Positions 52,091 to 62,913 are shown, numbered from the stretch's first letter. The stretch is 64,000 nt of DNA from Lasioglossum baleicum (GCF_051020765.1 NC_134943.1:6076001-6140000), one strand, 5' to 3'. A program made the numbers and translations. Notes: generated by a model not told the origin, from the sequence alone.

Positions 52091-52261
52091 AGTGAATTGA
52101 TTTTCTATGCTTTGGGATAAATACTAAAAATGTATGGAATATTAAAAATGTAACCTCCAAAAGACAAATTCATAAAAAGGCTGGTAAACAGTAGGAGAAC
52201 TGAGAAGTATTTTTATGACCAGACCGGATCTATACTACTAGCAGCGCAGAACAGCGGCGAC

Positions 52262-52290
52262 AGTGGAAACGGAAGGTCAAGGGCCAGACA
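52262..52290 (+). repeat. Bipartite motif copy
   Basis: AGTGGAA, 16 bp, CAGAC. Confidence 0.6.
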
Positions 52291-52493
52291 ATCGCCCAAG
52301 AAGGTTCACAGCACCCTGATATCATTTATCTTGCTTCTTACACGCCCATAGTGGTAATGATCGAATGAAGGACAGCAAAGAACATGACAAGCAATTCAAT
52401 CTTCGTAAAATCAAATTTCCAGTCGACCTGCATGAAAACCGCAGACTATCAAAGTCGAATGGGACTTCCTGTAGAATAGATTCCTTCATACCT

Positions 52494-52522
52494 TGCAGAA
52501 CACCCAGTACGTAGTCAGACAT
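52494..52522 (+). repeat. Bipartite motif copy, degenerate
   Basis: TGCAGAA, 15 bp, CAGAC. It lies 232 bp after the copy at 52262 in the same orientation. Confidence 0.35.
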
Positions 52523-55350
52523 CTCTACAGCAGGAATTCAGTGGAATCGTCGCGAGATCTGTCGTAAGCCCGATAAAATTACAAAAAGAATATCGAAGTC
52601 TAACAGCCTCGATAAAAAAGGCTATCACATTTCCATAAAGAATAAGAAAAAGAAATTCTCGAGAGAGAGATGAGGGAGCCCGATAAGCCCTCGGTAGGGT
52701 GGAAACCCTATTACAAAAGGGTGGGCGAGTACCTTGGAATCGGTGGTTATTCCACCGTTCCTCCATTGCCGGAGCCAATGACGCGATCGGGCGTCATTTA
52801 TCAGCATAATTGAAATCGCTGGCAAGCTTCGGACGACGTTTTCTCGCGAGAAAACGAGTCCCGGAGCACTATGGCGTCGTTCTGTCGAGAGTAGAAGCAC
52901 TTCTACCCTGTTATTTGGTGGATGTCTTCTCCTCGGTCTCTTTTCGACTCCCTCGAACTTGTTTCTGTACCGATAGACTCAATTTCAACCGTACAATTGG
53001 TAAACTTCTCGCTCGAAATCGGCGAAACGTTTCGGATGGCTTGCGTTAGGTTTCTGCTGAGTCTGGGCTGGGATTAGGCCAGGTATTGGGTAAATCTTGA
53101 TCGGGATTAGGTCAGGATTGAGCAAGAGTTTAGTTCGATTGGAAACAGAATTGTTCCTCGCTCGCTGGACACAATTTTTCTCACGATTGCTAAACTTCAA
53201 TTGCTAAATGATTGCTAAGTTGATTTTTGTTAGGTTCCACTTTCCTTACAATAGATAAACTTTTCCCACGAAAACGTCGAAGCTGGATAATTTTAGGTCT
53301 CAATTCAGATTCGAGCCCAAACCGCCACACTGGACATAAGCGCGAGTTCTCGCTCACGTACGAGAGTTATTATTCATGATTTCATGAATTTTCATCCGCG
53401 GCACTCGAGATTGCTCGTTAATTCACGCGTACACGCGTTCGCGCTCGCGCAGCTCGTCGGGCTTCTTCCGGTTCTTCCGTTGCCTTTCTTCCCTCTTCTT
53501 CGTCTCTCTGGAAAGAAACGAAGAAGTGAAATGAATTTTTCATTAAAAAGGAAAGCCGCGAGTGTAAGTAAACGCATGCTTGCGAGGGGGGTGAGGGGAC
53601 TGGAAGTTCCGCAGCCGCGAACCGTGTAACTTCTCGACGTGGGGATGGACTGCAATGGGCGGTGGTCGACCGACGCTTGACGTCACCGTCCGAGTAGGTT
53701 GTTCTTGCCCTCCTCTGACGAGCTGGGGAAGAAACCGGGCCGAGGAACATGACTGATGGAACCGAGAATTGCAACGCCGGGGAAGCATATGTTCGCGCGA
53801 ACCCTCTCCCTCATTCTTACCTCGCTATTCGTCCTTCCTCAATGTCACTTTCGCCGTCCCTTTCTCGCCCTTTCGTCGCTCACAATCTTTCATTTTATTT
53901 TTCTCACACTTTCTTGGTTAATTTCTCTTTCCGCCTCACGCTGGCTTAGCTGAACTCTCTTTTTCTTTTGTTTCGTTGCACATTTCTTCCCACTTTTTCT
54001 GGCTGCGTTTCTACGAGATGGATCTCACATTTTTGTATTTCATTTCCACGCACTTAGAATCAACAGCCATTTGCTTCCTGTGCCTACTTAACATCCAATT
54101 TTCTCGAATTAAAAAATGAATAATAATATGAATCTTGCTTTCCAGTACCCACAGTCCATGCTCAAACAATAAAACTTTATCTAAATCCCGAACAAGTCAC
54201 CGTAAATCATGAACATAAATTTAAATAAAACCGCAGCAGTCTGAATATAATCCACTGAAGGATTAATGCGAGGCTCAAAGTGCCAGAAATACTTGTCCAT
54301 AAGTCGGAAAATGTTCTAGCTTCGTTAAAAGCAGCCGGAGAACTGAATCTCGTGGCCAGGCTACGGGTGCACTGCATTTTCATGAAAACGCGACCTCGAA
54401 CACAGCTCGTTATTACGCGTGTCTGCTCGGTAAGGGCACACACCTGCTGCCGGTTCGTCGGCAAACCGTCTCGCACCCTTCGCCCTTTTTCAATCTTCCT
54501 GGTCCGGCACAGCCTGGAAAAAAGCGGTCCGGCGGCTAGATGCCACGTTTATGAGATCAGCGGACGATATGAAAGGCGAAAAAGACGGGCAGCAGAAAAA
54601 AAGGGAGATTAAACGTCCACCGTCGAGAGATGAAATTTTTCTACACGTTAATCGTTTTACGAGGGACTTCAGAAGAACTCCTGAAGCACCTGCGCGAAGT
54701 CACTCGACGGTTTAAGGCTCGTACCTGGCGGATGAAAACCGTACTGTTTGACCTTTCCATTCGTCGATCGTGCAAGGCTTGTTGATTCCTGGTAGAGAAA
54801 CGAGGATAAGAGCACTGAAGTTCCGCCAATGAAACTTCGTTATCATAATTTTACGTTGTTCTTAAATTTTCTACGCGAGACTTTTCTTTCGCGTGGTTTA
54901 ATTAGCTTGGCCGGAGGATCTTCTCTTTTTCCGAGGAAGTTTAGTAATGAGTTTCAATTTACTTGGTGAAACGTTGTTAAATTATGCGTTGGCCAATTTT
55001 TGGTCTACGCCTTTATGTTGTAGTTCGTGCTGTTCCATTATTATGGTCTTAAAAAGCAGCTCTTGCTTCCTTTTAAGAGAGACACGTTTTCAAAGAAGTC
55101 GCTAGTCTCTTATTTTTAGAAGAACATACAATATACACGCTACATTGCGATTCTATCGAGGCTGAAGAGCATTCGCGCAGAATTCTCACCCGTACAGCCT
55201 GTTTCGCTGTAAGTAAGGGGCATTACAGGACGACATAGATATTGATAATCTCTGAGAAGCCGAAGGAGTCACGTCTCCGCCATAAACCCAATCCAACCGC
55301 GTCTCTTCAACGCCGTTTGTTTCCCCCACGAGGATTCATTATTTCTCCGC

Positions 55351-55378
55351 GAGAGAAAGAGAGGGAGAGGGAGAGGGA

Positions 55379-55442
<64 letters not shown>
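55351..55442. repeat. Long (GA)n microsatellite
   Basis: Ninety-two bases of GA with GGGAGA interruptions in the first third and a pure run in the rest. It is the longest simple repeat here and produces artefactual open frames on both strands. Confidence 0.95.
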
Positions 55443-55443
<1 letters not shown>

Positions 55444-57188
55444 GTTCCAGAGGCGCCGCAAACACCAGCCGCTGAAATCGAGGGCAACGCTATGTAACGC
55501 GATACCGGGGATTATGGCTGGTTACCGTGGAACCAGGAGCTACACTCCCAACAATGGTCACCGGGAATCCGTTGTAACAGCAGGCTGCTCGAACCTTGTC
55601 TTTCTCCGTTACCACCGACGAAATTAGGATAGAACGCGGTTGCGATCGTTGTCGAAACAAGAAGGCTAGTTGAGACGTCGACGACGAGCTTTCGCAGGCT
55701 ATAGTAAGCGACCATCGTGTTGTTTCAACCCTTTATAGTTCATGGTACACACGGTATTCCTGTAGCATCGCGAGGTAGTTCTGTTAGAATGTTACAGAGC
55801 GAATGGGATATGGCGATGATTATATTTGCGGCGCGGAAGCTCGGGGATAGATGCATATTTCAGTTACTGTAGTATTATACAGAGTTCAGTATCAGTGAAT
55901 TGTACTTGTTTCAGTTTAGACGGTATTACTGCAACCTCACTACGTTATTAGATTGTGAATCTTGAAAGTAAAATTATCAAATAATTTTCGATACATTGAT
56001 GAACAGATCTGCATTCGAAATAGAATAGCAATAAGATTAATAAGAATATCACGATCGGCATCGACCAAGGAACGCCGAGTCGAATGAGTCACAGCTTCGA
56101 CACGCACAATAAATAAACGAACGTCGTCGTCGTTTCGTTAACGCGGCCGTTAGCGTCGCGACGCGCCGTTAATAATTCGTATGCAAATGCACGGTGAAAC
56201 GCGCGAGCTGCGAAGGAGTTATTACGCGGAATCAAACGTCCTACGCTGGGGGCGAGTTCTCTCGACGTTGCCTAGCCGTAAATTAAATTGTATTAAACGG
56301 CAACGTGCTCCCTGGTGCACACACCTCTCGAACAGGAAACCACGTTCTCTCTGCTACACGTGTACACGGGGCGCGACGTAACCCAGTTCTCCCTCGGACT
56401 GCGTGTACCGTATTCGTATTCGTTTCCGCGCGCGTGACCATAAAAGTATCCTCACTCTTTCTCTCGCTCTCGCTCGGCATGTGCCTACACGGCGAAAACT
56501 ATCGGGCCAACGCAATTGCTGTTCATTCAGAAATCAGTCGCAACTGCTCCCGTGATTGCTGGACCCGGTGGAACACGCTCCCGTGGAAAATTGAAAAGTC
56601 GAAACATTTTTTCGTTTGCGGCGCACACCGAGTGTTCCGCAAACGTCGGGCAAAGTGAAGGGCGCGTTTTTACGAGGCAAAAATAAGTCGAGGTTTTTTG
56701 TATTTCCATTCGGCGAACAAACTTCCTGGCTTTTTTCCACCGAACGACCGCGAGTTTCATGGACTATCCCCCGGTTTTCGGGGACCGGCTCTGTTATTCG
56801 AATTTTTCCGCCGTTCCCGCGCGATTCGACGCGCTAAACTTCAATCTATCGAATTCTTTATTTTCGTAACCGTTACGGTTCCGCGGGTTTTCATTTTTGC
56901 GAGTGGCACGTTAATCGAAATCGTTGTTATACGAACACTCCTTTTTCTCGATTCTCTATTTATTCAGATTATTTGTTCGGGAAATTCGGTGTTTTCGGAA
57001 GTGTGTGTTATTGAATTCCGCGTTACAGTTTTATTACTTTGGATTGGTTATAATCGAACTATTTTTGCTGTCGAAACACTTCTTTTGCACGACAGTTCGC
57101 TGCTCGATATTTTTGTTGAGCCGGTTCTTTTGGGGAACCAATTGAATTTACTTGATGTGCGGAGTCGTGTAACACCGTAGTAGGGTAA

Positions 57189-58030
57189 GGTTGCTCAAGT
57201 CACACCCTTTAAAAAAAACCGTATAAAACTTAGGATTTATCAAATAAATAAAAATTAAATGTGTTATTCAAAACCTATGTTAATATTGTTGTTGTTTATT
57301 ATAACGAAATTAGAAAATCTATGTGCTTTCACGTAAAATAAACTAAATCTTTAAAAACTTACATCGGTACGACTAAAGGAACCGGTTTCCTAAGTCGTAC
57401 CACCTATAGCCTAAGTCGTACCTAGGAATTCAATTAAGCAACAATAATAATTAAAACATCACACACAAATTTTGTTGTTCTCTTGTCAACTTCAGCGCAT
57501 ACATCGTGCATCCATGATTTGCATTTCAAGCATTGAATCATGTTTTCCTCCCAATCTTCTCCACAAATAAAACAAAACCAATCGCTTTTCCTTTTCATTA
57601 ATTACTGCGTTTCTTTTATTTGCCGCATTTTTTATGTTCGTCTTTATTCTGCGTTTACGTCTTTTCGACTGACGAGGAGTACGACTTAGGAATCTCATAT
57701 GAGTGCGACTTAAGACACGGCACAAGTTAAATTTAAAAAGTAAACATAACCTAACTAAATAAAATTAATACGATTTCGTTTCGACCAAATGATTATGTAA
57801 ATTCTACTGAATTTATATTTAATGAGGAACAAAATTTTATCAATAATTTACGTGCAAGATTAATTACCAAACATATGCAGAAAATTATAAGAAAATTGAA
57901 ATAAACTTACTTGATGGCAGGATTTATAATGAGGCTGGTTTATGGCAGACAATAATACGTAAAGCAACTTGTTTGACTCACAGATGTATATTTGGTTGCC
58001 GTTGTATGTGCTGTTGTCGCTTGAGCAACC
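57189..58030 (-). mobile_element. Pogo-like non-autonomous DNA transposon remnant
   Basis: The left end GGTTGCTCAAG at 57189 is matched by an inverted CTTGAGCAACC ending at 58030, with TAA on both sides (57186-57188 and 58031-58033); a TA duplication is equally consistent. Five subterminal copies of CTAAGTCGTAC-like sequence lie at 57366 (inverted), 57389, 57410, 57679 (inverted) and 57703 (inverted). Inside, the minus strand encodes a truncated PHD-type zinc motif, as found at the C-terminus of many insect pogo/jerky-type transposases. Assignment to pogo is an inference from that tail. Confidence 0.65.
57434..57598 (-). pseudogene. Truncated PHD-type zinc motif of a transposase C-terminus
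   Basis: The frame has 54 residues from ATG (57598) to TAA (57434). It shows CFIC at residues 9-12, then CLKC at 23-26, W29, H31, C34 and C46, the spacing of a PHD finger (C4HC3) preceded by an acidic GEDWEEN turn. The last cysteine of the motif is missing: the final pair reads VCDVL. Upstream (to about 57725) the minus strand is rich in Lys and Arg in another frame, which suggests a frameshift just before the zinc motif. PHD-like tails of this form occur in pogo/Tigger and jerky-like transposases; no catalytic domain remains here. It could instead be a captured host PHD fragment. Confidence 0.6.
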
Positions 58031-58033
58031 TAA

Positions 58034-58411
58034 TTCAATTTACATGAACAGAGAATCCAGAAATTGAGTAAACGGTACTCATTATAAATAGCACATCGAC
58101 GAATAATACATTCAGATTTTTCTGAAGCTGGCAACATATTCCTAAATTTCAGACATGGTACACCGTCTTCAGAATAATTCTACTATAAAAAGATACTCCC
58201 TATAAAGACCATACAGCCCTGTTATGAGGTTGATCGTCGAAGTATCGGCACCAAAAATCGCATGGAATAAATCTCCGGAGGGTCGCATAGACTTGATAAA
58301 ATATTAGACGATAAATTAGTTCGATCTCGCAGTCTCGTCACGTCAGTAACGTAGACAAAGCGACGGTTCCGACAATGGGGCCATTCAACGGTTGTTCATT
58401 TCTGTTTCCAG
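58034..58411. other. Upstream intron end of the receptor gene
   Basis: Non-coding, finishing in the pyrimidine-rich acceptor at 58395-58411. The length of the intron is unknown because no upstream exon was found. Confidence 0.6.
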
Positions 58412-58792
58412 CTTTCAGAGGACATCGGCTACGTCCTTTATTCAGCTCTAGGTAGCTTCTACATCCCGTCGTGCATCATGGTGTTCGTGTACATACGTAT
58501 ATACTTCGCGGCGAAGGCACGCGCGCGTCGTGGCATCCGGAAGCAGCCGCGTCGACGGCCTCCGATGCAGCCGGAATCGCCGGACGTCAGGCAAACCAGC
58601 TTCACGCAGACCACGCCGGCCACCGAGACCAAGAAACCGCCCTGTTCCGTCATGGAGAACGTCGCTACCATCGAGAACCAACCAGTTCAGATACCGATCG
58701 TCACGTGCGATTGCGCCAGCGACGTCAGCACCTCCGAGGCCGACCCTGGGGGAGGAAACAGCATACCCATGGAAGAGAAGGATACCTTGAAG
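58412..58792 (+). CDS. OctAlpha2R: Biogenic-amine GPCR, exon with TM5 and start of third intracellular loop (alpha2-like octopamine receptor)
   Basis: This is an internal coding exon of 127 codons, phase 0 at both ends. It begins after a pyrimidine-rich acceptor (TTTCTGTTTCCAG) and ends at AAG before GTTCGA, a weak donor. Residues 5-34 form TM5 (GYVLYSALGSFYIPSCIMV). Ser11 and Ser15 sit 8 and 4 residues before the conserved Pro19, the positions 5.42 and 5.46 that bind catechol or phenol hydroxyls in amine receptors. After TM5 comes RIYFAAKARARRG and then a polar, proline-rich loop. The product would be a plasma-membrane receptor, probably Gi-coupled, for octopamine or a related amine. The GSFYIP core and the downstream exon fit alpha2-adrenergic-like insect receptors best; a 5-HT1-type or other amine receptor is possible. 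Reading through the donor gives an open frame to a stop at 58933, so intron retention would yield a receptor lacking TM6-TM7. TM1-TM4 exons are not seen in this window. Confidence 0.8.
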
Positions 58793-60688
58793 GTTCGATC
58801 TAAAACATCTCCTTCCTACCCAGTTCCTAGAATATTTCCTCCCTCGTTGACAGCTGTTCCCTCTTCTTTCCCTAGGTCGACACTGATTAGTACACTGCGG
58901 ATATTTATGGAAAATAAAAATGTCGTGCATTGATCGTGGGAAGCAAGAATAAATTAAACATTGATTTCATCCCTTAATAACTTTGTTACGTTAAACGCAA
59001 CATTACAACATTTTCTTGAATCTTTCTCATCTTTTATTGTTGTATGTTTCACTCAACCAATTTCTTCATCAATGCATAAAAATCCGCAGTCTACTAATTA
59101 GACACGAGACATACTTTCCACTAAATTTTCATATTGAAGAGAACTTTATGCTTAAAAATTTAGTGTTCAGTGACATCTTGTTTATAATCGTTGAAAAAGC
59201 ATTGAAAATATTTGAAATTCGATTTTACACCAGCAAAGAGAAGACTATGTAGAAACCTCGAAGATTCAGAACCTAATACCACTCTTAGTAAACACGATTT
59301 GACGTCAGTTATCGGTCGGAAGGTACCCGGCGAGAGTGCATCTCGTACTTATTCGGATCGAAGACAGAACAGCATCGATTTTCCCCGGTCCAGAATCAGA
59401 ATGGATCTTCCGTTCTCGTCGATCCTCGGTAGGGATCCACGGGTCTCGTTGGTCGCGCATCGTATAAAAATGGAACCGGTAACTCAACGAAACCAGAAAC
59501 TCACTATTGGATTTCAGTTTCTCCCTCCCCCGGCCCACCCCGCGGGTTTCCAAGCACAAATGGAATCGAATAAAGGCGACGGCGGATTCGAGTGCTCGCG
59601 ATACAACGAGCGCCGCGCGCCGCGCCGTTTCCGCTGGTCTCGCAGCTCGTGTATCGAGGATCGAATCGATCATACATCTCCCCGGCGACGGTCCCACTGA
59701 AATTGCTACTCCTGATCGTTCCTCATATACTACCTGTTCGACGCGGCATCCCCCGATAAAATTAGAGTTACATCGGGCACGCCGGTTCCTGCCGAGGAAA
59801 CGCGTATTACAGTTGGCGACGAAATTGAGTGGACAGGTAGAGGAAACCGGTATCAATCACGTGTCGACGAATTAACGTGTATGTAGGTTGTGGACTGATG
59901 TGTGTGGTCTGCGGATTTGCATGCGGAATTAAAATATTTTGCAAAATTTGTTGAGCAGACTGATAAGGATGGTATTCAGGAAACATCGCATGTGAAATAA
60001 TTTTAATGAGTGCAAATGCAATTGGTAGATACTCACAAGCTATATTTCATCGAATTTTTTATTCAATTGATCAAAGAACCAGATCCGTAATATTAATTCG
60101 ATAAAGGTGGATTGATAGCGATTTCCACGACCCCGTTCACTTAATTCTGTCCCCGGGACTGTATATCCCAGGAAGCATCGCGGAAGTGGTCACGCTTCGG
60201 ACGTGCAACGCGGGAATTTCTCCTCGTAAATGAACATTTATGAGATCCCATTCCCGGCGCACGTGATTCTTTATGAAATCATACGGATCGCCGGCGAATA
60301 CGGGCTCCGCGAATCACCGGGTGAAATGTATCCCCCGTCTCCATGGGCTTCTTTAAAACATCCCCGAGCTCCATCTTCGGCTGCCACTGGACAAAGCTCC
60401 TTTATTTCCGGCACGTAACGTTGTTGCGCGATGGTATTCCACGGAACACTGGGAACGTGAGCTATCACGAATGCGTTTTGATGAAGCCTCGGAACACGAC
60501 TCCGTTGTAAATGGACTGAGGATGTTCATGGAATTTCTCGATTCGCGAAATAAATTCTCTGAGCCTCGATTTCTACGGAAATTTCACCAATCCAATCGTA
60601 TATTCGACTTCAGAGTGACGAAATGCAGGGAAATTTTTATTTTGCATATAGATGCACAGAGTCTAGTAATATGTGGACAGCAGACTTA

Positions 60689-61645
60689 CAGTGGCCGAAA
60701 TAATGATACGTTCACTAGCCACGTCGGCTGGTTTACTGCTTCTACTTTTATTTTCGTTTTCGGAAGTCTACTGTGCCATTTGTTTTTATTTCGCAAGAAT
60801 GTGTTCTACTCATTGCGTAAGCAGTCAGTCGACTATCAACAGTATTAGTGTAAAGATGTACCCGTTTCAAAAATACTTTGAAAATGATCGAGTACAAGAT
60901 AGGAAATAATCTTAGGTTCACAGTGAAATATTTAAAAATTACTATTGATAGTACCATTTTTTAAACGTTTTTGTATGGCAAGTACACAGATTTATAAAGT
61001 TTAAAAATTACAAAAAATATTTTATGTTCGTTAAATATCATTAAAGCACAATGACATGGGGAAATCGTTAAATGATAACGAGAAGGGCCAAATTATTGCT
61101 TTCCACACTATGAGTCTCTCTAACAGAGAAATTGCAAGAAGATTGAAAGGGTCATTGAATGTCATAAACAATTTTTTAAAATTAAAAGAAAAATGCGGCA
61201 GTAAAAAATCTACAGGTCATCCAAAAAAATTAACACATAGGGACAGAGATAAAATTTTTCAAGAACCACGGTAAAATATGCTTAATACCTCTAAAATAAA
61301 AATGAAATTAGACTTGCCAGTTGCCATTACAATTCCACGCAGAATATTTGAAGTTATAAAACAGAAAAGAGGTTCAACTAACTAAGTACTGAACTATCAT
61401 TTCTTTTCTTTAATTTTTTATGTAAAAATACATAATAACCTATGTTTATTTCGCAACTAAAATTCAAGTGTTCTAATAGAAAATTTGTAATTGATATTAA
61501 TCAACATCGTATTACTCAATTGAGCGGTGTATTTTGTTAATTATATTAGAATGAAGAAATAATTATAAGTAAAATCAAAAATGTTGCATCAAACACAACA
61601 TTATGTCAACAAATTGAAGTGAACCTATCATTATTTCGGCCACTG
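60689..61645 (+). mobile_element. Deleted Tc1-like transposon
   Basis: Inverted termini CAGTGGCCGAAATAATGAT lie at 60689 and, reversed, end at 61645, each flanked by TA (60687-60688 and 61646-61647), the Tc1/mariner target duplication. The inverted termini extend with mismatches to about 28 bp (ending TTCACT). At 957 bp it is shorter than an autonomous element. It encodes only the N-terminal DNA-binding part of a transposase; the DDE catalytic region is absent. It sits inside the last intron of the receptor gene in sense orientation. Confidence 0.9.
61056..61385 (+). pseudogene. Tc1-like transposase, N-terminal DNA-binding remnant
   Basis: The first segment (61056-61274) encodes MGKSLNDNEKGQIIAFHTMS and continues SNREIARRLKGS, the first helix-turn-helix of Tc1-like transposases, followed by a GHPKKLT linker like the family's GRPRKLT. 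After a stop and a frame change, 61300-61385 encodes STN-terminated residues resembling the second helix-turn-helix (KIKMKLDLPV). No D, D or E of the catalytic core remains before the right end of the element. In life such a protein binds the transposon ends; here it is probably dead, because the frame is broken between the two subdomains. Confidence 0.8.
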
Positions 61646-61853
61646 TACATACATTCACAACAAAAATGAATTTCATAATACTCTTACACAAGCCCCAACT
61701 GATAAAAATCAACGGGAAATCAAATACATTTTTAGATATCCCTTAGAATTATAACCCTTGAACCAAGCCCAAAGCTCAATCAATCACCCACTAGAAAAAT
61801 GTCAAAACAATGTGGACCTTACTAAAAGACTGTCTCTCACCTTCTGTCAACAG

Positions 61854-62450
61854 GTGACGCTCCCGGTGCACATGCAGAAGAGCTCGCTGAAGGCGACGCT
61901 GTCAGTGAACGGTGACGGTCAATCGAGCGTGCCATCCCGATGTCGAGCACCTAGCGTTGGCATCGACGTCGACATGGTCTCGGAGTTTGACCCGTCGTCG
62001 TCGGACAGCGGCGTAGTGTCGAGATGTGCCGTGGTGAAGCCTTTGAAGCTTCGTCTCTGCCAGCCGATTTTTGGCCGACGGAACCTCGGCAAGCTGCGAC
62101 GGGAGCACGGCGACGTCGGTCGTCCGTCGACGAAGGACGATGTCGGCGTCGCCGAGTCGAAATCTTCGAAATCGCGGGACCCAGAGAGAGAGAAGAGGAG
62201 ACTGGCTCGTAAGAAGGAGAAACGCGCGACGCTGATACTTGGCTTCATCATGGGCAGCTTCATCGCCTGCTGGCTGCCGTTCTTCGTCCTCTACATCGTG
62301 AAACCGTTGTTCCCGAACATCGACATTCCGTCGCAGGCGTTCGTTATCGCGTTCTGGCTCGGATACATGAACTCTGCTCTGAACCCATTCATCTACACCG
62401 TCTTCAACAAGGACTTCCGGCGCGCGTTCCGCAGGATACTTTTCAAATGA
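61854..62450 (+). CDS. OctAlpha2R: Biogenic-amine GPCR, terminal exon with third loop, TM6, TM7 and C-terminus (alpha2-like octopamine receptor)
   Basis: This is the terminal coding exon, 198 residues to TGA, starting after CAG in phase 0 and so joining the exon that ends at 58792. Residues 1-121 complete a third intracellular loop of about 215 residues over both exons, long as in Gi-coupled amine receptors, ending in a very basic stretch (EREKRRLARKKEKR). TM6 (125-149) holds the CWLPFF switch with Trp140 and Pro142. TM7 (162-183) holds FWLGYMNSALNPFIY with the NPxxY motif. Helix 8 is FNKDFRRAFRRILFK and the protein stops there, a very short tail like that of alpha2-adrenergic receptors but with no palmitoylation cysteine. 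Residues 51-56 are DSGVVS, a match to the DSGxxS phosphodegron. Receptor family is certain from motifs; the octopamine alpha2 subtype is inferred, with 5-HT1 or another amine receptor as the alternative. The open frame extends upstream of 61854 into intron, but residues there look non-coding. Confidence 0.85.
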   Translation: MTLPVHMQKSSLKATLSVNGDGQSSVPSRCRAPSVGIDVDMVSEFDPSSSDSGVVSRCAVVKPLKLRLCQPIFGRRNLGKLRREHGDVGRPSTKDDVGVAESKSSKSRDPEREKRRLARKKEKRATLILGFIMGSFIACWLPFFVLYIVKPLFPNIDIPSQAFVIAFWLGYMNSALNPFIYTVFNKDFRRAFRRILFK

Positions 62451-62884
62451 GCCTTGTGGCTCCGTTCCCCGGTGAGAAAACGATCCGGGACACCGTACAC
62501 AGAGGATCGATCGCCGCGGGTCACCTTCCGACAGTGAATCGGTCCGTCGATCCGACAAAAATCCAGAGACTCCAGAGAACAATCCTTTGAGTGCAAACAT
62601 TCTGTTGAACAATGCGGAGCGATCGCGATCCTTCTGTTTCGAGCTCGAAAATGTTGAGGCTCTAATTAAGTCGCAAGGCTGGCTATGACACACAAATTTC
62701 AAGTTACTACAACTTCTATACACGATAGCAGTGAGGACAAGATTTCAGGAAATGCTGGGTTGACATTTTCAAGCACCGAATAAGGGAAACATGATCGTCC
62801 GATACTGAAACGGTTCAGCTGTGTCTACATTCATTATCTCGTTGCAAGAAAATTTCATCCGAGCTCTTCCAGTGTTCGTCAATC

Positions 62885-62913
62885 AAGTCTGATATCTTCA
62901 AGTATATTCTACT
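62885..62913 (-). repeat. Bipartite motif copy in the probable 3' UTR
   Basis: AGTAGAA, 15 bp, CAGAC on the minus strand, so the transcript of the receptor gene would carry its complement. Confidence 0.55.

Larger units (their letters stand above)
46556..57185. other. No gene recognised
   Basis: Five bipartite motif copies (46753 to 52494) concentrate here. Frames such as 56698-57180 show hydrophobic runs but no GPCR motif or domain. The (GA)n tract at 55351 is the only long simple repeat. Confidence 0.5.
58793..61853 (+). other. Last intron of the amine receptor gene
   Basis: The intron is bounded by a weak donor (GTTCGA) and an acceptor preceded by CTTCTGTCAACAG. It is 3061 bp and contains the deleted Tc1-like element at 60689-61645. 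The GC-rich part at 59300-59880 has long open frames on both strands, but none shows a recognisable domain. Confidence 0.7.

Noticed and set aside
55242..55475. Arg-Glu repeat protein (and Ser-Leu repeat on the other strand)
   Set aside because: Translation of the (GA)n microsatellite.
56698..57180. Hydrophobic frame suggestive of membrane segments
   Set aside because: Checked for receptor TM1-TM4 signatures such as DRY and found none; T-rich DNA alone gives Phe/Leu/Val runs.
58448..58930. 160-residue minus-strand frame
   Set aside because: Antisense shadow of the TM5 exon.
59305..59856. 183-residue minus-strand frame and overlapping plus-strand frames inside the last intron
   Set aside because: Overlapping frames on both strands in GC-rich DNA, no domain, and no reason to expect an exon between TM5 and TM6 here.
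61902..62723. 273-residue open frame on the minus strand, the longest in the window
   Set aside because: It is the antisense shadow of the receptor's terminal exon; CpG-rich codons there avoid stops on the opposite strand. No domain is visible.
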